From Beroe forskalii (Eukaryota; Ctenophora; Nuda; Beroida; Beroidae), in assembly GCA_011033025.1 (NCBI GenBank), contig WFMF01000676.1, forward strand, positions 1 to 64,000: 64,000 nucleotides of DNA, written 5' to 3'. Made by a program: the position numbers and the translations under genes. Under the pieces are notes generated by a model. That model was not told the DNA's origin. It was given only the letters and a program-made list of their open reading frames with translations, and ran no database searches. Below are positions 56,843-64,000 of this stretch, piece by piece (positions within the stretch are counted from its first letter, which is position 1; the number at the start of each line of letters is the position of its first letter).

Positions 56843-56952
56843 AACCCGCGCAAGATAAATAGGCGGGTAGGATGACGTCATTATCATAGAGCTCGAATGT
56901 AGTGAGTTGATGACGTTGAACCACCTATTTCTCCCGCGCGCAGCGTATAATG
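56843..56952 (+). repeat. TGACGTCATTATCA dispersed element, full copy
   Basis: CCGCGCAAGATAAATAGGCG, GGATGACGTCATTATCATAG, GAGTTGATGACGTTGAACC and CCTATTTCTCCCGCGCGCAG. It matches 23661-23772 end to end in opposite orientation. With the inverted GC-rich ends it looks like a MITE. Confidence 0.88.
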
Positions 56953-56999
56953 CTGACATGGCATTCTATTGACACTAGATTAGGGTAGAACTGAATAAA

Positions 57000-58571
57000 T
57001 CAGGATTGTCACTTGGATTGGATTAAGCTAGAGGGTGCGTGTAACTGATAGATAGTTGGGGCTTGCGTCACTATCAGGGGCTTAACCTGACGATGTGTGA
57101 CGTTTAAATGTCAAATATTATTTATGGGACCTTAGACGCCTAGCACATCATAATGGCAATAAACAAATGTCATTAGGTCTCATAGAGTCTTTAGTAAATA
57201 GTAATCACGGGATTTTACTCGAGATTAAAAAATATTCAAATTTAATTCAGCACAGAGGTTGATAATATTCGAAAAGTTTGTCAACATCTTGTTTCATAAA
57301 ATGATTAAATTTTGAAAAAAATGTATGAACTGATTTTATATTTCCCCAACGGGTTCTGATGCGATGAAGGTCCAACTTGCAGTTTCGACATCGCTCGATT
57401 CACAGTAACCCTGAAATTTGTAATTTAAAAGTGTATCAGATTCAGATTTAGAATGGGTAGCATGCTTTAATTCCTTGATTTAATGATTTATAAGTGGAGA
57501 TAGGAAAACGATCCTGCCTCTAACTGACCGAACCAGCTGTCGTAAACCTGAAAGTTTACATGTTAATTTGCAGTGTTCCTGTAGAGAATAGTGAGGGGCT
57601 GAGAGTGACGTTAAAAACATACTGGGTTATGAATTGAACTCAAGTCTTTATAGTTTGTCGTGGCAAACATTTTGCTGCATGTAGAGAATTAAGATAGAAC
57701 ATACAGCCGGGAGGTTTAGAATAACATCCAGAAAATTTCTTCATATCTCAGGTATTCTTGGCATGACGCATTCCATCGATTCCACCGGATAATTTGTATC
57801 ACCGAGTTACTATGGGGGTGAAGAATACGGCCAATTTGCTCTAAGCAGTATGCAGCCATAAATATAATTATCACCCGTTAATTCAGTAACGGAAAATAAA
57901 AATAAAAACTGTACTTTCGGCCGAATTTAATTTGGAGTCTGTCAAAAATGAGTGCAGTTTGACGTAGGTTGAAATAAAGTTTTATTGAAACTTTATTAGG
58001 GGGGGGGGGGGGGGCAATAAAAATATATGATTTTCTCAATGCGATAATACCAGAAGTCAGTAAATCACTATCAATTGGTTGAAATTCATAATAAGTTCAT
58101 AATATGTATATTTACAGTAATATTGCGATAAGTAATTAATCATGTACCAATAAAGATAAGATAATTTCAGCTTCAAAAGCTGCGCAGTCCTTATTATATT
58201 TCAATTTCATCCTTAGTCTTTTCATCTTAATTCTTCAATAAAAGGGTCAGGCATGCAAATCACATGTTACCTTCCAACTTTTAACAAATAATTTGACCAA
58301 CATGCGATTTGTAATCTTTGCTTTCTACAATTCTACACGATTCTTCAGAGAATACCGGTTCATTATTCAGTCCGGGAAAATCGTGTTTGTTGTATGATTA
58401 GGTGGTTATCGCTTTTTGGACCGACGGCCATTCCAACTCCTTGAAAAATGGCGGATTCCGTCATGAAATAGCAATTCAAAGTCTTTATTTGTTTCTTGAA
58501 AGTAGAGCACATGAGCACATGCAAAGCGTCAGAGCATGGGAGAGTTATTCTGAAAGAAGTCATGAAGCACA
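57000..58571. other. Gene-free region, 3' flank of the GPCR exon
   Basis: AT-rich, with one poly(G) tract. The part next to 58572 would be the receptor 3' untranslated region. Confidence 0.3.
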
Positions 58572-59098
58572 TCAGTCTTTGTTAGCGATGTTGGTAATGA
58601 ATATCTTACTCCTGATGCTCTGTTTCGATGGATTCTCCACGGTAAACTCCAAGAACGTTGAGTCCTTCTTGATCATTTTCTCGCAGCACGTTTTGAAGAT
58701 CTTGTACCTGAACAACTCAATTCTGAACTTCCGATTGAGGAGACCAAATATGACCGGGTTTGCTGCCGATTTCGCGTACCAAGCAATGTGAAAAAGTAGG
58801 GAAACCGTCAGAGAAATGTGTATCTGAAGACCAGCCCAAAAGCAGAGGCCTACGATCACTGTTGGTAAGTTGAAGATTATCATGAGTACGAGGCAGATGA
58901 ACACAGAGAGACTGGCGACGAAGTTTTCCCGTTTCTCGAGATGAGTCCGTTTCATTTTGCTTCGGGTAGAGTTACGGGAAAAGATGGCAGGAGACCTTTG
59001 CTTGAGGAGAATTCGGAGGATGCCGATGTAACAAACAGTGCCGACAGCTATGGGAGGGAGAAAGGCAGCGATACAGAAGAAGAGAAAGTAATAGTAGT
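58572..59098 (-). CDS. Class A GPCR, last exon (TM5-TM7 and tail)
   Basis: The exon enters in phase 1 after GACGCCAG (acceptor at 59100-59099, with a pyrimidine-rich tract) and encodes 174 residues plus a split codon. It covers TM5 (YYYFLFFCIAAFLPPIAVGT), a basic third intracellular loop (TRSKMKRTHLEKREN), TM6 with a central Pro (IIFNLP), TM7 with SAANPVIFGLLNRKF, and a C-terminal tail with a Cys pair (KTCCEK) suited to palmitoylation. The order and spacing are those of rhodopsin-family receptors. NPxxY is NPVIF here and the TM6 CWxP is not conserved. The exon(s) for TM1-TM4 were not found up to 64000. A donor at 59651 (GTAAGT) after an open stretch ending SLVC is in the right phase but lacks an acceptor. 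The ligand is unknown. Confidence 0.82.
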
Positions 59099-59699
59099 CT
59101 GGCGTCGTTGGGAAAGAAGAATAGTTCAGAATTCAGAAGGAAAAACTTTCAGACTTTTGACCCAGTCTTAATTTGCTGCCTTGGTAAAATCTATAATTTT
59201 GTGCGTTGCACGACGATGATGCGCATAAAATAATTGTGCCAGAAATTTTGTGGCAAATTTGAGAGGGTCTTCTTAAAACTCCGGTCATGAGTTCCCGCGC
59301 AGCGCGCTAACGACGCGCGCATAGGAGCGCCGCGCGCGCAATTGATTGTTGTAGTCAATATTTTCTGAGGGCCTTTGGTCAAACTATGGCTATCGCGCGT
59401 TACGTCTAGCAGCCTTTTTGAAGACAAATTTTGTCGCCTGGTCGCCAAGTTAAGAATGTTAAAAGTTGAACAGAATTTTTCGGGTGCAGCTTTACACGAG
59501 AAACGGAGAAAAGTGAAACTGGTGTCAGTAATGAACGTAGGTTTAGTACGATTTCCACCTGAGTCCTCGGGACACTTCATCTCCCTCACTCCTGTCCTGA
59601 CCCTAATCTTAACCTTAACAAGTTAACAGTTAACCCAAACCTAGACACTTACGGCACACCAGACTCAAACCACTGCTCGGGGTTTTCGTGAGATCAAAT

Positions 59700-59905
59700 G
59701 TCCATCCACCCAACGCAGTGTTGTCAGTGGAAAATGATCAATGCAGTGGTGTCTGTGTACAGTGATCAATGAAGTGGTGTCAGAGATCAATACAGATAGC
59801 AGTGGTGTCAGCGATCAATGCAGTGGTGTCAGTGGACAGTTATCAATGCAGTGGTGTCAGTGATCAATGCAGTGGACTCAGTGATCAATGCAGTGGTGCC
59901 AACGA
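59700..59905 (+). repeat. Minisatellite with GATCAATGCAGTGGTGTCAG unit
   Basis: About nine imperfect units of 20 to 33 bp containing ATCAATGCAGTGGTGTCAGT. The TGGTGTCAG core is shared with the minisatellites at 25105 and 41735. Confidence 0.88.
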
Positions 59906-60318
59906 TCAATGCCTTATTCGGGTCCAACTTCCAGCACTATTAGTTTTGGGACACATTGATAGAGACTAATATTATGCCACAACGCCCATTATTTTAAGTA
60001 TCATTAACCGTAATTTAACCGTCCAACCCCATGTCTCATTAACTCATTTGGTTCGCTTGAGTACACGTGTGCCAATAATAAAGTTCATGCGTGTCATCTT
60101 AGCATCTTGTCAAATAACCTGACAACTCTATCATGAGACCAAGATGTACGGCGGTTTACAACATGAATTTAACAACACAGTGACACATACTCAAATACTC
60201 AAATAGTGACAAATACTCAAATTATGTGAAGAACCCTCTGTATTATTCTGGGTGTTATTAACCATTATACATACATTTTGATACATTTTGAAGGGTTTAG
60301 CAGGGATCGCAGTTGGGA

Positions 60319-61602
60319 TCAGTGATGTCCACGTACTCCATTTCCTCGTTCACAGCTCCAGTCGAGTAAGGAGTTGCTGTTTGGAGGTGTGTAACCCGGA
60401 ACCGGTGGCTTATCCGGGTATTGGGCGAGGAATTCTCCCAGGGCTATCTTGAATGCCTCTAGCTCCTTCACCGTGTTGACTTGCTTCGGGAGCAAGTTCC
60501 AGAGCCGAGCAGATTTTACCCCAAATGAATTGTCATATGCAGTTGACACCGAGCGCTGTGCCTTGTAATTGAATGGTAGAATTTTTGCTCGGACTCCAAG
60601 ACGTTCATTGCAGTAGAATTCCAAACTAGTGCTGTTCGGGGCCTTTTCCTGCAGAATTTTCCAAGTATGGATTATGGTGTATCTTTCTCTTCTGCGTTGA
60701 AGGGACATCAGCTTTAGTTTCTTCAGACAGTCCCAGTAGTCAAGATCCTTGGTCACAGCAATGCGTTTGGTAAAGTATCGCTGGGTTGATTTTACTGCTT
60801 GAATGTCCTTTATCAGATGAGGGTCCCAGACAGGGCAACAGTACTCCAATCTACTCCTTACTAGGGACTTGAAAAGGGTCAGCATTGTCAGTTCAGTTCT
60901 ATCCCGTACCCACGATGCCATTTTTCGGGAGTCTGTGACAACGTTGTTCACCTGCAGAGTCCAGCTGCAATCGTCTGTTATGTGGACACCAAGATCTCTC
61001 ACGGATGATGTCGGTTGGAGGATGTTACCATCAGGCGTTGTGTACTGTCTCAGCTCTGCAGTGAAGGGCAGGTTCCGCAAGAGGTAGGAGTTGTTGAGGC
61101 AGAAGTTCATGACCTCGAACTTATCCTGGTGGAGCACCATATTGTTGTTCAGAGACCAACTGACAACTTGATCCAGATCATTCTGTAGCAAACCCTTACA
61201 TAACATGGTAATAATCTGGTGCAGGAGCTTGGTGTCGTCAGCAAAAGCGAGTGGTTTTGATGAGGCCATCTTGATGATCATGTCCACCACGTAGAGAATG
61301 AAGAATATCGGTCCCAACACGGTGCCCTGAGGGACGCCACTTTCCACGTTAGCAAACTCTGATTTATTCCCATCAACCACCACGGCTTGACGCCTGTTTG
61401 AGAGGAAGTCTTCTATCCAGTTTAAGAGCTTGCCTTTGATGCCGTAATGCTCCAATTTGGCTAGAAGTATGCGATGGTCTACCTTGTCAAAAGCTTTGCT
61501 GTAATCCAGATAGATGACATCAACCTCGTTACCCTCATTTAGGCTCTTAAGTATGGTTAATACCATATTCCTGAATATTGGTATACACATCACATAGTCC
61601 AA
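60319..61602 (-). mobile_element. 5'-truncated CR1-like LINE reverse transcriptase
   Basis: A 427-codon open frame encodes most of a non-LTR reverse transcriptase. Palm motif A is VIYLDYSKAFDKVDHRILL, motif B is SGVPQGTVLGPIFFILYV and motif C is FADDTKLL, followed by the thumb and C-terminal region (LGVHITDDCSW, RSRLEYCCPVWDPH, RLWNLLP). The style is that of CR1-like elements. Similarity begins abruptly near 61580 inside RT, so the endonuclease and RT N-terminus are missing. The frame is intact, indicating a fairly recent insertion. The last residues may be out of frame: an overlapping frame reads VNEEMEYVDITDPNCDPC to a later stop near 60299. It is not expected to be mobile itself. Confidence 0.9.
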
Positions 61603-64000
61603 TACTTTAGTCCACTATCAACAGTTCTAGATGACCATCAACGAAACATCATCTTGAAAATATGAACTTCATCCTAAAAAAAGTCCATTCTGATTTCAAT
61701 ATTATAGATTATGCGACACAGAATTCCAATTCTGAACTGATTTCCTGTCACAGGCCAGATGGCACCCTGAGAATAAACTTCGAACTTTAATAATTAATAA
61801 CAAAGTTAGAACTTAAAATAGTGATGATTTTGATTAATTTCAACATGGGTGGCACGTAGGAAATCATAAACTTGTTCCTTAAATTAAACTTCTTACTTCC
61901 TCAAGGTTCGATAGATAAACAGTTTCATCATATACCCAATTTCATCACATACCCAATCCTTCAATAATATCAGATTATCTAGATTTCCAATTCTGAGTAT
62001 TTTGTGTCGCAGTTTACACCATGATTCAGTATTCACGAGAAAGTGTGATAAAGTTATGAGTTTGATAATTGCACCAGGAAATTAATGTGCTGACAATGTC
62101 ACAAACACCTTAAGAGAACTAAGGAACTAAGGAAACAGGAGACTTGAGAGGAGGGGCATTATAGCGAAACACGGTTTCAATGACCTGCGACCATGTAAAT
62201 GGAGCTATTGAGCCACGATCAAGAAGTCGTCAATACGATATTTCCTTGTGCTTTCTGACCCTTGTTTTTCAGATGATCTGAGATAAATTAATATATCTCA
62301 AAACCCGAATTAGACCGATTTATTGTGACAGATGTCGAATAAACCGAATATTTGTCAATGTACAGGCAACTGTGCATAAACCGAGGAGCTGCCAATTTAA
62401 TTGAGCAGAATTACAAGGAATTCAATATGTAATGGGTTACACTTAAACTTTGATAAGTTGATACAGTATAATCGTTCGGGGCCTGTCAACGGCTATACAA
62501 AAGTTGTTATGTAATAACTTTTTCATTTGGAGCACGAGAGGTATCAAAATGATGGGAAAGTCTGTAAATTTGTTGATCTTAATTTGTATGAACATTGAAT
62601 TTAGAAGACATCAGACTTGAATTTAAATTTCAATCCAAAACATCGCGTGTTCTTGCTTAAATTACTAAGCTGACCATACCGTCTTGTTCTATCATACAAG
62701 CTTATAAGGACTGTATTTTAGCATCTAAACAGTAAACATTGCCTGGCACTGTAATAAATACAAGTTTATTCGTCAAGACAGACTTCACACAATTGACACA
62801 ATTTGACGGCACCTACGCACAGAATTGACTTCAAAGTTCAATGTCTCTAAATCGCTGAGCGGTCTGTATTGAGGACTCACTCCATAATACGTTCAGTTCA
62901 CAGAAGCATGGTGGACTTATGTGTGAAGATGTGACGAAATTGATTAGAAAAGGGCCAATTAATCTTCTCTTGAAGTCTTGACTAATGTCTGAACCATTGT
63001 CGAATAACTGAAATGATAAACGTGTCCTTTATCTCTTTATCAAGAAGATCGATATATAGGCTAGACTATGATTTTCTATGCGTCTTCCATTCAGCCATTC
63101 ATGCAATCCCTAAGTGTTATAATAGTTAGACAATATTTTCATGGATTATTGCCAAATATGGTGGTTTTATGCGAAATCACGGCATATCTGAGATTGCAGC
63201 GACGGGATTTGATTCGTTTGAGAGCCCCTTAAAATGATAACTCTGTCAAACTCTGATCCTGATTCCTGATCAACATCTAATGAGACGTTTTTTTGATGTG
63301 TCGGATATAACATACAACTTAAGACATTTACCGGGCGTGGCTATTGAATTTCCTGCCGACAATACCACGAATTCTTCTGTCTATATACTGAAGGATTATC
63401 CGATCACAACACCAGGATTCAGGAAGTGTCCTGAACGATTAAAATACTCAAATCCTGTCCAGGACTGAGTTAATAACACAGTGCTTTCCTACTTAGTTCC
63501 GTTAGTTCCGTTTTGAGGGAAATGTGATGAAATATCATGTACAATAACATCAGGAAATGGCTTAAACGAACAGTAGGAGGATTTAATGGAATTCCATTTC
63601 AATGTTATGCGGCATTCTTACATCAGTTCCAGATAAGTTCCGGCTTTATCCGGTTAACAATCTATAACTGATGATGTTTTTACGACTGCCTACAACAGTG
63701 ACACGTAACAATGTAATTAAATCTCGCACACAGATTTTAGACTTTTGAGAGTGACAACATTAGCAAGGTTCAAATTGTTAAGTTGATGAGGATTAACCGT
63801 GTAATTTCCACGTACAATCCTTATTTCCAATAGTTCTTTGGTTAGGAATGAACTCTCCATATCGATGACAGTAAATCAGAAACTGGTATATACCTGGATT
63901 TTAATACGGTGGCTTGTTTTAAGCAGTAACTGCTTGTACCAGGAACAATTTCACGAATATTTTAAGTAATTCTCGAGATTCTCAAACATTCAGTAAAATG
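61603..64000. other. Gene-free region to window end
   Basis: No exon with family similarity was found, although upstream GPCR exons could lie here or beyond. A 62-codon plus frame at 63280-63468 is unsupported. Confidence 0.3.

Larger units (their letters stand above)
55517..58014 (+). repeat. Cluster of four poly(G) tracts
   Basis: G runs at 55517-55525 (9, with GGG nearby), 55884-55901 (18), 56337-56349 (13) and 57999-58014 (16), all on the plus strand. Each could form G-quadruplexes. No gene lies between them apart from repeat elements. Confidence 0.9.

Noticed and set aside
58402-58791. Plus-strand frame of 129 codons
   Set aside because: It is antisense to the GPCR exon, whose TM6-TM7 pattern is clear on the minus strand.
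59651-59700. Possible upstream GPCR exon ending SLVC before a GTAAGT donor in the right phase
   Set aside because: No acceptor lies between the upstream in-frame stop and this stretch, and the adjoining sequence is minisatellite. One in three donors would match in phase by chance.

Overview
This is a repeat-rich, AT-rich stretch of an animal (metazoan) nuclear genome. The evidence is spliced genes with GT-AG introns, a degenerin/epithelial sodium channel (DEG/ENaC) gene, a rhodopsin-type receptor exon, Ig-domain exons, a long C2H2 zinc-finger gene and non-LTR retrotransposons. Introns are short to moderate and the intergenic DNA is full of small inverted-repeat elements. This fits a marine invertebrate or early-branching animal, but nothing in the window fixes the phylum. 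No prokaryotic, viral or CRISPR content was seen.

Layout. 1-3780: low-quality T-rich edge, then a decayed LINE with reverse transcriptase and RNase H (+ strand). 3781-4580: 3' end of a second LINE (- strand) with a nonsense codon. 4913-6270: exons of an Ig-domain gene (+ strand). Its first intron opens with a 21-bp tandem repeat in which every unit begins with a consensus 5' splice site. 6420-7330: tandem repeats of about 170 bp. 9487-12247: multi-C2H2 zinc-finger gene (- strand), 5' exon not found. 13450-14880: GC-rich hairpin elements. 16006-25812: a complete 13-exon DEG/ENaC channel gene (- strand, 525 codons, all intron phases consistent). An intronless SLC7-type amino-acid transporter gene (20652-22175, same strand) sits wholly inside its sixth intron. 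26-58 kb: essentially gene-free, populated by several dispersed inverted-repeat families, a 1.6-kb TIR element and a striking array of five 352-bp arms in alternating orientation (44441-46249). 58572-59098: last exon of a class A GPCR (- strand). 60319-61602: 5'-truncated CR1-like LINE (- strand) with an open frame. 61603-64000: no gene recognised.

The genes do not form an operon or one obvious pathway. Three of them (channel, transporter, receptor) encode membrane proteins. The most unusual signals are structural: the array of tandem splice donors, the alternating-palindrome array, the nested transporter, and minisatellites that begin at or near splice sites and in three places share a TGGTGTCAG core.
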